Part shown: positions 45,937-57,672 of the stretch, one piece after another
Position numbering within the stretch: the stretch's first letter is position 1
Layout: each line of letters begins with the position of its first letter
Assembly: GCA_963576735.1 (NCBI GenBank)
Contig: OY755190.1
Coordinates: 5,325,695-5,389,694 of the forward strand
DNA from: Bedellia somnulentella
Lineage: Eukaryota; Arthropoda; Insecta; Lepidoptera; Bedelliidae
DNA length: 64,000 nucleotides
Reading direction: 5' to 3'
The notes under the pieces: model-generated
Told to the model about the DNA's origin: nothing
Databases searched by the model: none
Seen by the model: only the letters and a program-made list of their open reading frames with translations
Program-made: the position numbers and the translations under genes

Positions 45937-46029
45937 GTGAATAAATATTTGTATATACTTAAATACGATATAGTAATGTTAGATTACAATATTATTGTGC
46001 ACAAGACATTTGTATATAGTTTTGCTCGT

Positions 46030-47239
46030 AGACAGAGAATTACAATAGACCCAGGGGAAGCGAAGCGTGTCGGCAAGTGAGATGGGTAATACAAAAAAGT
46101 GTTGTTACTCAAAATAGTTTTCCCCGTATTGTGGGTAATTTTACAATTTTTTTTTGAACTTTATCTTTGAAATTTTCCAATCAATTATTTGACAATTATT
46201 ATCATTATAGTAGTTTTTTATTGGTTATTAGTCAAAGTAAGTCCAAAACATATAGAAGTAAACCTATGAACCGTGTATCCAAACGATCTGCATGCTCGTC
46301 GTCATCGGGGTCTGATGAGTCCCGCGCATAGATCACACACATCCGAAAACTATATCAAATTAGAGCAAAAAATATTTACTATTCATCAAAATAAGGTCAA
46401 ACCTCCGAAGGGAATGCAGATCGTTTAATTAGATACATAGTACTATATACATACATACATACATATACTCACGGCTATGAGTCCCGAGAAGGGGTAGCCA
46501 GAGCTAAGGAATCAGAAATTCCTCAGACACTTTTGGAAGGTGCGTGGGGTATAGATGGTGAAATAAAGGTTCTTGGTGGTGGGTATCCAACCGCATCGCC
46601 CAAAAATCCCTTAAAAGCCCCAATACCGTTAGTCGCCTTTTACGTACACCCACCGGAAAAAATGGGGTAGTGCTATTCTAAGCCGACACTACACAGCAAA
46701 GTACTATATGTTTTTGCGAAATAAATAAAACAATCGAATGTATTACTGAAAAGGTTTAATTCTTTAACATTATTACATTAGTACATTATTACAAGTGTGT
46801 GTGGGTGCATGGTAAATATTACATGGCTATAATGATGAATTCTAGCACTAGGAATTCTGAGAGTCCGAGGGCTGTAGTCAAGATCATTAACCTGAAGAAA
46901 AACAAAATTACTGAGAATGTACCCCAACCCAACCTCAGTGAAAAAAAATATGATTTTCGCGCCCAGAGTCCTTATTGTAATTATGTTTTTGTATTTGGTT
47001 TCTGAATCGCGTCCGCAATTTAAATGGTAATTAAAATATTTTAGCGATTATTGCAGAAAATATTTCAGTAAACAAAATTTAAAACACAATATCGAAAAAA
47101 AAAACATGAGGTTTTCAAGAAAAAATACAATAGTTCTTTTCAAGATTTTAGATGGCGTTGTTTCACATGAAGAAACTCGACATCTTTAAAATAAACTTAT
47201 ATATTTTTTGTATAACGATATGAAAACCTCTAAATAGAT
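46030..47239. other. Between the blocks, no gene seen
   Basis: Apart from the SINE-A at 46448-46698, AT-rich DNA. A minus-strand stretch 46778-46891 has a good acceptor (TTTTGTTTTTCTTCAG) and a 37-codon open end but no other support. Confidence 0.3.
46448..46698 (-). mobile_element. SINE-A, full length, with target duplication
   Basis: Minus-strand copy flanked by AGTACTATAT on both sides. Confidence 0.9.
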
Positions 47240-47585
47240 AGCTTTACATACTTGTACACCCAAACGACGAAAATTTGATGATGACGCAGTAGGCTGAAAA
47301 ATTTCCATTGTATCAATGTTATCATTAGATTAATTAATCTGAAATCAAAATATAATTATTGTATAGGACTTGGGACGTGGATTAAACACTTAATAATATT
47401 AGCGATAAACACAATATAGTCTTTCATACTTGTACACCCAAACGACGAAAATTTGATGATGACGCAGTAGGCTGAAAATTTTTCATTGTATCAATGTTAT
47501 CATTAGATTCATTAATCTGAAATCAAAATATAATTATTGTACAGGACTTGGGGACTTGGATTAAACACTTAATAATATGATCAAG
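47240..47585 (+). repeat. Two-copy tandem repeat, 178 bp period
   Basis: CTTGTACACCCAAACGACGA occurs at 47251 and 47429, and similarity continues for about 155 bp of each 178 bp unit to TTAAACACTTAATAATAT. It ends 50 bp before the LINE fragment at 47639. Recent local duplication; no coding content. Confidence 0.85.
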
Positions 47586-47638
47586 TATGAGATGATATTT
47601 TTTTAATTTACTAAGGTTGGAACAGCACCAGGTAATAA

Positions 47639-49075
47639 TCAAGTTAATTCCTTTTTCTTAAATAAATACTTTTTTTCCACTCTTACCCAATCCTTGTCGT
47701 GAAATATTAGGACTGTGTCATCAGCATAAGTTATTATTTTTCCTTTGTGCAGTTCTTGGTCGCATAGGTCGTTGATATAGATCAAGAATAGAGTTGGGCC
47801 TAGAATACTCCCCTGTGGCACTCCAAATCTTATACCCTTTTCAGCGCTACATCCACCATAAATTTTTACTCTTTGGGATCTTTCTGACAGATAACTCCTA
47901 AACCAGTCGAGTTGAAGCCCTCGTATTCCAAGAGATTCTAGCTTGGCTAGCAGTATTGGGATGGAAACAGTATCAAAAGCCTTAGCCATGTCCAAGAATA
48001 CACCAACTGCTTTGTCCCCCCTGTCGAGAATATTTACAATATGGTTCACAAGTTCTGATACTGCATGCTCTACTGATTTTCCGTTTCTGAAGCCAAACTG
48101 GTTGGAAGATAGAAGTTTCATGGCTTCAAGATAACTTGTGAGACGTTGATTCATAAGCTTTTCAAGAATTTTAGAAAGTGATGGTAATAAGGAGATAGGT
48201 CTGTAGTTAACCATTTGAGTTTCATCTCCGCCTTTATGAATCGGGACAACAATGGACCTTTTGAGGCAACGTGGAAAAATTCCTTTATCGAAACTCATCT
48301 GGCACAGTTTTGTAAGTGGAGAGAGAAGAGAGGGTAAAGATTGTTTAAAAATTTTCGATGTGATTCCATCCCAGCCTGGCGAAGAGCTATTTTTAAGTTG
48401 TTTAACTATAATGGAGATTTCCTTTGAGTCTGGAGGAATAATACCAAAAGAGTTGGGGAGTTTACCACAAAGATTATAATGGGATGCCAAGGACTGCTCT
48501 GATTTATTGGTTGCAGCCAAGATGTTATTGGCTAATTGGCTTCCTACTTCAGTGAAATATTGATTAATGGACGATAATGTTTCTGTTATAGATATGTCTT
48601 TAGTTAGCAATTTATCTGCAGGGTTTGTTTTTTGGGGGAAATTACAAATATTTTTAATGGTAGTCCATGTTTTTTTTATATCTTTACAATTTTTTTGAAG
48701 AATGTCTCTTTCATAGTTTCTTTTTAATGTTTTTAATAAATTATTGCAATAGTTTCTATACGATTTATAAAATGTTACATAATTAATATTGTCAGGATTT
48801 TTTCTAGCCTTATTGTGGAGTTTATCTCTATTGCGGATGGATTTCAATAGGCCTGGTGTGATCCATGGTTTTATTGTATTATTTGATCTTGTGATGAGTT
48901 TTTCCTGGCTATTTCTTTTAATAATATTTGTGATGGAGGCAAGAAAAAGGTCAGCTGCTTGGTCCACATCATGACAATCCAGTACGTCATCCCAATTGAC
49001 AGCTGAAATATCTTCGGAAATCTTTGAGTAATCTAGATGTATGAAGGAGCGTTTCCCTTTGTTTTTTTTTTGTGT
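47639..49075 (-). pseudogene. LINE ORF2 internal fragment, truncated at both ends
   Basis: On the minus strand it covers the region between endonuclease and RT ([19 protein letters not shown]) and the RT up to the catalytic box: [44 protein letters not shown] and ITYADDTVLIF. It stops soon after, so the RT thumb and C-terminus are missing. It belongs to the same family as the LINEs at 19 kb and 52 kb. The frame remains fully open over about 450 codons, suggesting a young copy. Confidence 0.85.
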
Positions 49076-49099
49076 GTGGATTACCGTAGGTTTGAAAAA

Positions 49100-49460
49100 T
49101 GACGTGCAATGTGTGGTGTAAAAGATGATATTGTAAGAAAGATAGAAAAAGGAATGTTGAGATGGTTTGGGCACATAGAGAGGATGGATGACAGTAAATT
49201 GGTGAAAGAGATATATAGAGCCAATGTTGAAGGTAATGTTAGTAGAGGACGACCTCGGAGGACACATTTGGATCAAATAGAAAATGTGCTCAAAAAGGCA
49301 GGTGTCCGCAGTATGAAGAATAAAAGAGCATGCATGAAAAGATTGATGGATGTAAACGAAGCCAGAGAGGTTTGCCAGGATCGTACAAAGTGGCGATCGA
49401 TAGTCTCTGCCTACCCCAATGGGAACTAACGGCGTGAGAATATGTATGTATGTATGAATA
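49100..49460 (+). mobile_element. RTE-like LINE 3' end (RT C-terminus plus GTATG tail)
   Basis: The frame 49109-49429 encodes the C-terminal region with MLRWFGHIERMDDSKLVKEI, IYRANVEGNVSRGRPRR and CQDRTKWRSIVSAYPNGN, a pattern common to RTE-type LINE ORFs of insects. After the TAA the sequence ends GGCGTGAGAATATGTATGTA with further TATG repeats. That tail is almost the same as the end of SINE-A. Only the 3' part of the LINE remains, joined to the minus-strand LINE on its left. Confidence 0.75.
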
Positions 49461-49609
49461 AATTGTTTTGTTTTCTTTCTTTTACTTCTGGTATCATATA
49501 CCAGTAGTAGTAAGTTGATTTAAAACTGTAAAGCCTCTCATATTCCAACTTTGTAATTCTAATGAATGGCGGTGTGTAATAGATGGACATCCCAACAAAC
49601 ATTTTGGTA

Positions 49610-51290
49610 ATAAGAATTAGCCATAAAAGAGTTGTTCATGAGTGATTTTGGTAAGCCAGAGTTCTATAAAAGTTTTAGAATTAGGAGGTAGAGCACGCTC
49701 TAAACCCTTACAAACCCTCAATCAGGCCCACGTCTTATAGCGCTATAAGTAATATTATGGTTACAATGCTCACTATTTTGTAACTGAGAGTAACACAACA
49801 GTAATAGAGTGGTGTTAGTGGCAAACATTTTCTTGTATCTATAATGGTGATATAATAAAAATCTTCCTACCTAAATCAGCTTAAAGTCGGTACTATAGTT
49901 ATAATAAAAACTATAGGTAGTACAAAGTCTGCACTATGGTAATGATAAAAACTATTGGTGGTATTTAAGTTGCAAAGTCTGCTGGTGTATTTGCTATAGT
50001 AATATATTAGCTCTTTTTTAAGCTCCAATGTTTCTTGTATTTGCTTTTTGTATCTTAATTAGTATTGATGAGCAACTCAGGGTTATATCGTGTTTTCTTT
50101 TTCAAAAGATTGGCATGCACAAGCACATTTTTTACTTCCACAAGTATTGTTTGTTATGTGATGGCGCTTAAGGAATAATAAGTGAATAATTTTACGGATT
50201 ACCAATATTTCGGTAAGTTGGATTTCTTCGATATACGGCTTATATTTATTGCGACGATAACTTTATTGAGAATAATATATATGTTTTTCATCTCAATTTT
50301 GCTGGGCATTGAAAATAAGTGATATTTGAAGCTAAAATAATTTGCATTTTATTACACGGAGCATACATATAATTTACATTCAAGTAAAAACAAGGTACTG
50401 GCCCTGTCTTTAACATTCATTGTGTAATGTAGCAAATATATTGCGTTTTAAAATATGAAAATGATACAAAAACGGGGTCTAAAACTAGTTATTTACAAGA
50501 TTATTTTTAGGTTATGTTTGATTTAACATGGCGTCTTTTCCATATTACTTCAGGTTCATATGATTACTATTAATTAACACCAAGTGATGGATGGTCTGTA
50601 GTTAGAACTATTGTAACACTCGTTATACCAGAATATAGTTTTAGCGGTAATAAGAGTACAAGTTGCGGGGTTTGGGGTTACAACGGTTAAAATTGGATGT
50701 AAAAGTAGCGGTGTTTTAGGGTTACGCTTTTCAAACGAAAAATCCCTTTCATCGAGAAGGGGAATGTAGTAAGAGTAAAATTGTGAGTGTACCATAGTAA
50801 ATCCGATCTCCTGTTAAAGGAAACAAAAGTATATAAATTGTACAATTCAGTACCTTTGCTCGAATAATTGTACCTCCAGTTGAACGCTTTCTATATATAA
50901 TCATGAGGTCTTAAAATTAAGATTATATTAAAACTTACATTAAATTTTTTTTTTGCGATCATAATAAGTCTGTGCGGTTACAAGTCATTCCCCGACTTGT
51001 AACCGCACAGAGTAGACGTGTTCCAAATTTATTTTAAATATTTATTCCGTTAATAAATCATTAAATTGAATAGAAGTGCAGTGATATCAAGGAGCACCAA
51101 CGTAAACTTCGTACCGCGAATGCGAAAGGATTACTTAATGCGTGAGTGAGGAAGAAAAAAATAATTTTATTCAATATAGCATACAATTTTATTCAAAGGT
51201 ACCTCGAAAATAAAAGTAAGTAGGACATACCCACACCATTTTTAGAAAAAACTGGCAATTTGCTAACATACATTCAAGTTTTTCGCCCAC
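49610..51290. other. Left interior of the 10.8 kb element
   Basis: AT-rich. Around 49880-49970 there are imperfect repeats of the form CTATRGTWATRATAAAAACTAT. Between 50400 and 50800 lie fortuitous open frames only. A perfect hairpin sits at 50969-51011. I see no gene here. Confidence 0.4.
50969..51011. repeat. Perfect 18 bp hairpin
   Basis: TCTGTGCGGTTACAAGTC, a 7 bp loop (ATTCCCC), then the exact complement. It is more GC-rich than its surroundings. It may be two fused transposon ends or a small palindromic element. Confidence 0.7.
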
Positions 51291-51419
51291 GCCTGTAACG
51301 ACAGTTTGGTTGAGCGTGCAGCAGCCCGCCTCCGTTGACCAACGTTCGTGGTTCAAATCTCAGCGGCCTACGTATACTTTTTCTTCGGTAAAAATCTTTT
51401 TCGGAAGCCATATATCAAT

Positions 51420-52367
51420 ATGAGACGTACACCACCACCAACATTGAAAACACCAGAAAGTTCTAAGAAAAGTTGTACTACGTCGTCGTCGGATACATTA
51501 AAATTATTTAAAAATGCTAGTACGTCTCAACATTATGGCTCTGAGCCGAATATTCATATAGCATGTGGTGATGGTGATACACTCAACAAAAAGAGAAAGC
51601 GTGATGAGCAAGACAATAATACCGAAATGAGTGAAGAATCTAAAAATTTACTTAATGCATTGATTAACCATAATGATGATAGATTTACGACCATAATGGC
51701 GGCGATGCGCGATATAATGGAGCAAAATCAAAAACTAACATCGTCAATTGAATTTATGTCTCAAAAGTATGACGAGGTATTGAATAAATTATCTTCAATG
51801 GAAATAGTGCAGAAAAAAACTGAGTTACTTATAGAAGAGCTAGAAAACAAAAATGAAATACTCGAATCATACATACGATCCAGCTCTATTGAAATAAGAA
51901 ATATTCCCAAAAAATCCAACGAAACAAAAGAAGACCTTTTAAATATTTCTGAAAAAACATTGAATGCGTTGAATATTGATAACTCCCCGAATGACATAAG
52001 AAACATATATCGTATAAATACAAAGTCCGAAACTAACAAACCGATTATTATAGACTTCAATAGTGTAATAATGAAGGAGAAGGTTATAAGTAGCTATAAG
52101 TTATTTAACAAAGAGAACAAAACCACCAAATTTAATACATCTACAATTCAAATTGACAGTACAGCGAGGGGTATTTACATATCCGAAAACTTACCTACCG
52201 CCAAGAGGCAACTTTTCTTTCATACACGGGAATTCGCAAGAGATAACAGTTTTAAATTCTGTTGGAGTTCGTATGGAAATATCTATATACGAAAACAAGA
52301 AGGCGCCCCATTACATAAAATTGTATCTGAGAAAGATTTGATGAAGCTGAAGAATATGAAAGACTGA
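51420..52367 (+). CDS. LINE ORF1 protein
   Basis: 315 residues from the first true ATG (51420). Order: basic, Ser/Thr-rich N-terminus with a KKRKR cluster; predicted coiled coil over roughly residues 85-165 (MEQNQKLTSSIEFM, KKTELLIEELENKNEI); an RRM-like segment (SSSIEIRNIPKK to KPIIIDFN); and an FP-like C-terminus (LFFHTREFARD, NIYIRKQEGAPLHKI). There is no CCHC knuckle. Such ORF1 proteins bind the element RNA. The frame is intact. Confidence 0.85.
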   Translation: MRRTPPPTLKTPESSKKSCTTSSSDTLKLFKNASTSQHYGSEPNIHIACGDGDTLNKKRKRDEQDNNTEMSEESKNLLNALINHNDDRFTTIMAAMRDIMEQNQKLTSSIEFMSQKYDEVLNKLSSMEIVQKKTELLIEELENKNEILESYIRSSSIEIRNIPKKSNETKEDLLNISEKTLNALNIDNSPNDIRNIYRINTKSETNKPIIIDFNSVIMKEKVISSYKLFNKENKTTKFNTSTIQIDSTARGIYISENLPTAKRQLFFHTREFARDNSFKFCWSSYGNIYIRKQEGAPLHKIVSEKDLMKLKNMKD

Positions 52368-52698
52368 CTAGGAATCATTTTGTTTATTAGCTCTCCCACA
52401 ATAATTTTAATTTTTTCTATTAGATTTTACTTTTTACTTTTAATTTCTTTAGTTTTTATACATGCTTTTAAACCTACAAACACTAATGCTGAATATATTT
52501 CCATTTACACAACGCATAATTCATTTTTTATATACACAATGCACACTTTTTATTTACATAAGAAAATATATATTTTTTTGTTTCAACTAAACATAAATAC
52601 ATATCTAAAACAAATATCTTACGTTAAAATTAGTGATTTTGATTCTGAAATACGTATACTTTGGAAAATAAATAAAGTTCATGTCCTCACTGCCATAA

Positions 52699-55676
52699 AT
52701 GTTTATTGTTTTAAAATTCAATTCGAATAACATAACTATTATTAAAGAACTTGATAGTTCATTCGGCATAAAATGCACAAAACTATTAAGCCCTTCTGTA
52801 ACCCGAAAAACTTTATATCCAGAAAAAGCAACAAATACTAATTTTAATATAATAACCGCTAATATTTGTAGCTTGGAATGTAATTTAGATAAATTTCTGC
52901 TTTTTATCTCCTGTATTGATATAACCATAGATGTTATTGTATTGACAGAGTGTTGGCTCAAAAAAGATGTCCCACCTAAGCTAGTAAATGGACATAATAG
53001 TCACTTTACAACTAAATATATAAACCAAAATAGCGGAGTGGTTGTTTATGTAAAGGAGTGCTATGAAACAATTGTGTCCGAACCACAAATGAAAGACTGT
53101 GACTGTATTATGTTATCTATCAATAAGGATTTTACAATAGTGTGTAGTTATCGACCACCAAGCTTCAAAGATCCAACAATTTTTCTTGATAGCTTGAATT
53201 TGTTGCTAAAAACTATTAACTCAAATAATATAATACTTACAGGAGATATTAACATAAACATAATGCCTGACAACATAGACCATCATGCAAATGAGTATTT
53301 AAACCTTTTAGCTAGTCATGGTCTACAACAGGGAGTTAACATACCAACTCGTGGTTTAAACTGCCTGGACCATTTCATGGTTAAGTCAAATTTCAATTTT
53401 CAAACAATTGTTTACGATAAATTAACTGATCACAGCCCTATTCTACTAAATTTTGAGTGCTCTAAATTAAGAAAAGAAGAAAATAGTTATTCCAGCATAA
53501 AATCTAACTTTAATGAAATGAAGAAATGCTTGAATTTTGAAGACTGGTCTGACGTATATAAATGTGATGATGTTAATGTTGCTACAAAATTGTTCACTAA
53601 CAAGCTAATAAACATAATGGAAACAAACACTGTAACCAAAAAAATATCTAGTCGGTATCAACCTTTGAAACCATGGATAACACCAAGCATTGTAAAATCC
53701 ATTCGGAAAAGAAATGAACTTCATAGAGATATGAAAAAACACCCTAATAACTTAGCTAAACTAGAAAAGTACAATAAATATAATCTTTGCTGCAATGAAA
53801 CCGTAAAAAAGTTAAAACAAGATTACTACTCATCAAAGCTGGCCGACTGCTCAAAAGATCCAAAACGCACCTGGGGTATCGTCAAAGAATTAGGTAATAT
53901 TAATAAACCCAAACACAACCAAAAAACCTGTTACACATTTGTGAGAGTCCAATTAGTTCTATTAATGCAGTAAACAAATATTTTACTTCAATTGGCAAAG
54001 ATTTAGCCGACAGCACACTCAAAAAGATTAATAGAAATGACAATGACTTAGCCAAGGATATCAACCTGTGTGACGGTCCAGTTGGCACTCTCCCTATGTT
54101 TTTAACAGATGAATCAGAAATTCAATGTATAATATCAAAACTAACCAAAACAAATACTACGGGATGGGATAAGATATCCACCAAATTTCTAAAATTATTT
54201 AGTAATGAAATAGCACCGCCACTATCTTATATATGTAATTTGAGTTTTACTACAGGCGTGTTCCCACAACAGCTAAAGAAAGCAATTATATGTCCTATTT
54301 ATAAGCTAGGAGATAAGAACCTACCCAATAACTATAGGCCTATTTCACTTTTATGTTCATTATCCAAAATTATAGAAAAAATTGTAAACAGAAGACTCAC
54401 GCGATTTCTCGAAGACAAAAACCTACTATCAAGCAGTCAGTACGGATTCAGGACAGGTAAATCTACTAACGGTGCTGTTTTAAAATTAACATCTTCTATT
54501 ACCCGGTTTCTAGATAAGCATGAAAAGTGTCTGGCAGTGTTTTTGGACCTTCAAAAAGCTTTTGATACCGTGTCTTTACCAATCCTTATCAGGAGACTTG
54601 AAAGCATAGGCATCAGAGGCTTAGTGCTAGATTGGTTCGTGGACTTTCTCACAAATCGGGAACAAAGTGTACAGATAGGTAAATTTGTCAGTGAAAGTAA
54701 CGAGTGTAACTATGGAGTTCCGCAGGGAAGTACACTTGGCCCAACGCTTTTCTTAATATACATAAACAGTTTATGTAATTTGGATCTGGGGAATGCTGAA
54801 ATCACCATGTTTGCTGATGATACCGTACTTCTTTTCCATGACAAAACATGGGAAAAGACTAAAAAATCTGCTGAAATCGGGGTTTCAAAAGTAACAACGT
54901 GGTTGGAAAATAACCTACTTAGCCTTAATGCTCAAAAAACCAAATTTATCTGTTTTAGTATAAGAAATGAAACAAAAACCAATAAGCCAACCTCACTAAA
55001 GTTACATACTTATCCCTGTAATAGGAATCAAATAGATGCTACTTGCATATGCAGCAACGTTGAAAGAGTAGGGTTTATCAAATATCTTGGAGTAATCATT
55101 GACGAAAATTTAAATTGGAGAAAACACATTGACTACGTTGCTTCTCGTACTAGGAAATTCATTCATGTCTTTAAAAATATACGAATTGTAGGTAACAAAT
55201 TGCTATTAGTACAGGTTTACCGGGCTTTATGTGAGAGTATCATTGCGTACTGTATTTGTGCATGGGGAGGTGCTGCTAAATCACATTTGATACTTGCTGA
55301 GCGTGCCCAAAGAGCAGTCTTAAAAGTGATGATGAGCTACCCATACAGATACCCAACTTTGCAACTGTACGTAGAAACAAAAGTTTTATCAGTTAGGAAA
55401 TTATACATATTAGAGTGTTTACGTAGCTACCATACAACTGTTCCACCAACGGCAAGCAATGAGAGAAACCCTAACTATAAAACTCCATTATGCAATACCA
55501 CCTTCGCACAAAAGCAAGTAGGATTTCTTGCACCATTTCTTTATAACTATGTTAATAAAAAGTTAAAAATTAGAAGTAAAGGTTTAAATGGATTCATCTT
55601 TAAACAAACTATAATAGATTGGATAATTAAGTTAGACTATAAGGAAACAGAAAATATTTTCTTAATAAGTAAATAA
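52699..55676 (+). pseudogene. LINE ORF2 (endonuclease-reverse transcriptase), one frameshift
   Basis: The first frame (ATG 52699) carries the EEP endonuclease: TANICSLECN, VIVLTECWL, IVCSYRPPS, ILTGDININI, CLDHFMV and LTDHSPILL. The second frame, open to TAA at 55676, carries the RT: NYRPISLLCSLSKIIEK, FLDLQKAFDTVSL, GVPQGSTLGPTLF and TMFADDTVLLF (a FADD variant of the usual YADD), then the C-terminal region. The frames swap by one base in or beside the A6 run at 53921-53926, where the new frame reads HICESPISSINAV. One indel restores the whole protein, so it is either a very young dead copy or an assembly error. Confidence 0.9.
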
Positions 55677-55717
55677 AAAAAACACTTTTTAGATGCACCT
55701 AAAATAAAAAGAAACAT

Positions 55718-55810
55718 AGTCACAAACACACACACACACACACACACACGCATACACACACAAACACATACACACACATACTCATACACTCACACATATA
55801 TACACACAAG
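55718..55810 (+). repeat. CA microsatellite in LINE 3' region
   Basis: A long run of CA with some ACACAT and CATACA variants, directly after ORF2 of the LINE. The related LINE at 19-22 kb has CA-rich sequence in the same place, so it belongs to the element. Confidence 0.8.
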
Positions 55811-56339
55811 CATGTATAATCCTAAGTTTTTCATTTATTTTTTTATTGTTTTATACAAATTTTGCTTTCTTTTTTTATATCATTTTAGCTTCTTTTAGTA
55901 TGTAATTTTAACTATATTTTTCTTATATTGTCTTTTATAATGGGACACGTCGTTATTGCTGATTGTTACCTGGGAATACTTCTCACACTACGGGCAACCC
56001 TTGTGAGAATTATATGTCATTATGTAGTGTCATAATTTATGCCAATAAACAATTTTTTATTTTATTTTTTTTTATTTTTTTATTATTTTCTTATGTTTAG
56101 GTATTTCAGCATTCTCGCTACTCAACTCACGCACAGCACCCGCGCGCCCCACGCGTTGTTGAGGCTGACCTGACATTTTGGCTTAGTTGGGTTCGAACCG
56201 TCTTGACGTTTGGTTGTGTTCGCGTTCTTAATAAAGCAGCGGAAAAAAATAATGAAAACACAGACGAAAGAAAAGAAAAGATACAGCGGAAAACACACCA
56301 AATGTACGAAATACATGGAAAATAAAAAGAAGGGGATAA

Positions 56340-56735
56340 TCATGCCGAAAAAAGAAAATTAGGCTACCTACCTGTTTTTAATGATTTATTAATTTTTCTT
56401 TTCATTTTTGAGAAGGTACTTTTGTCCTCCTAGGATTGATATTTTGGGAATTCTTACGATTTGTTTTTTTTTGTTTTTCTATTACTTTTGAGAATGTTTT
56501 TTGTAAAACTTTTTCCATAATGATTAATTTAAGTACTTTTGTCTAAAGAGGATCAAAGAAATACACATTTCTTTCATTGTGAATTGTTAATGAAAATCTG
56601 CGCAGTGATTTTTTTTTTAAAAATGGGTAATCGTGCCAAAAAAAGAAAATAAGTCTACGTGTTTTTAATGATTTATTAGTTTTGCTTTAAATTTTTGAGA
56701 AAGTATTTTTGTCCTCCTAGGATTATACTCCTCAA
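56340..56735 (+). repeat. Pair of ~100 bp direct repeats
   Basis: 56343-56440 and 56628-56730 share GTTTTTAATGATTTATTA and TTTTGTCCTCCTAGGATT in the same order, about 285 bp apart. They lie in the interior of the 10.8 kb element. Function is unknown. Confidence 0.6.
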
Positions 56736-57020
56736 AACAAAATAAGGACCACTTCCTCAGCTTGCCTTTCCATGCGATTAAGTTAACTTTTATTAATTTA
56801 TCAAAGGAAATTATAATAATGATTATATCGTACTCTTTGGTTTCTAATCTTGTTAGTTTTATGTCAAAATTTAAGTTTCTGGCCGTAATTTTCAGAAAAA
56901 AAAAGATTTTGTATACTCGGTTTTTTCTGAGCCCTTATTTTGTTTTCAAGAGTATATTGTGGAAATTCTTATGTTTTGTTTTTTTTTTGTTTTTATACAG
57001 AGTTTAACAGAAAGGTGTTG

Positions 57021-57445
57021 GAAGGTGTTGAAAGCTCAGTTGGCAGAGCGTCCGGGGCGTTTACCCGAGGTCGCGGGTTCGATCCCCGCCTGTGTCGAAA
57101 TTTTTCTTTCCTTTATTTATTCTTTATTTATTAGTAATAATCCCCACATGAGGTTTTCATGAACAAAAAGATTTAAATTATGTGATAGTTAGGCGTTTTC
57201 AACATTTGCATTCTATCTGAAAAGGTAGACAAGTGGCCTTCCGAATTAATAAAAAATTCGGAGGTAGGAAACGCAAACACTACTTAAACGTGTAAAAAGA
57301 AATAAAGGATAGAAGAATTTCGCACTGGCAGCCAACTGACACGGTAGCTCAGTTGGCAGAGCGTCCGGGGCGTTTACCCGAGGTCGCGGGTTCGATCCCC
57401 GCCTGTGTCGAAATTTTTCTTTCCTTTATTTATTCTTTATTTATT
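57021..57445 (+). mobile_element. SINE-B dimer with target duplication
   Basis: AGAAAGGTGTTG flanks it (57009-57020, 57446-57457), so both units moved together. Two tRNA-like modules about 315 bp apart each have an A-box (TAGCTCAGTTGGCAGAGCG, or its remnant in the first) and a perfect T-arm (GCGGGTTCGATCCCCGC). The acceptor stem GACACGG/CTGTGTC pairs, but the anticodon arm does not fold normally, so these are not tRNA genes. Confidence 0.85.
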
Positions 57446-57457
57446 AGAAAGGTGTTG

Positions 57458-57670
57458 TCATATTTCAGGATGGTGACCAGCCAATAAAACTGAAAAACTT
57501 TCCCCAAGGAACCCATATTGAAATGTCAAAATAAAGTTTCGCCTCTTCATACAAATTGTGCGATCAGCTGAAAGGTTTAGTATGAAAGGCCGATTTTTTC
57601 GAGATTTTGATATGAGTTCCGTGGGGAGAGTTGTTAAGTTTTACTGGCTGGTCACCACCCTGAAATATGA
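57458..57670. mobile_element. Foldback MITE
   Basis: Inverted arms of about 65 bp: TCATATTTCAGGATGGTGAC on the left and its near-complement on the right, 213 bp overall. It directly abuts the right duplication of the dimeric SINE-B. Non-coding. Confidence 0.7.
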
Positions 57671-57672
57671 CT

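Larger units (their letters stand above)
41819..46028 (+). repeat. Large duplicated block, copy A
   Basis: Matches 49470-62662 in order and orientation once later insertions are removed. It starts at TGTTTTCTTTCTTTTACTTC and ends near TAGTTTTGCTCG. Copy A uniquely holds the long-arm element (42554-44654) and a SINE-A at 45111. Shared content: a repeat ending near 42300, a SINE-C, GC-richer DNA at 44940-45060, a partial SINE-A and a second SINE-C fragment. No gene is visible in the shared part. Confidence 0.8.
51420..56060 (+). mobile_element. CR1/Jockey-type LINE, near full length
   Basis: Carries both reading frames, ORF1 and ORF2, a 331 bp spacer and a 3' region with a long CA repeat (about 55718-55810), ending near AATAAACAATTTTTTATTTT. 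The 5' untranslated part probably extends to about 51290 but has no sharp edge. It lies inside the 10.8 kb TIR element. It has only one clear lesion, a frameshift in ORF2. Confidence 0.85.

Noticed and set aside
46778..46891. Possible terminal exon on the minus strand with a strong acceptor
   Set aside because: 37 codons with no recognisable domain, no partner exon and no polyadenylation signal; too weak.
47240..47585. CRISPR-like or satellite array
   Set aside because: Only two units and a eukaryotic setting; a local tandem duplication.
52380..52730. 116-codon frame between LINE ORF1 and ORF2
   Set aside because: Low-complexity AT-rich spacer; absent from the related LINE at 19 kb.
57347..57415. 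tRNA gene candidate (A-box, perfect T-arm, paired acceptor stem)
   Set aside because: The anticodon arm has only four pairs with a wrong loop, and the same sequence recurs with fixed flanks and target duplications, so it is a SINE module.
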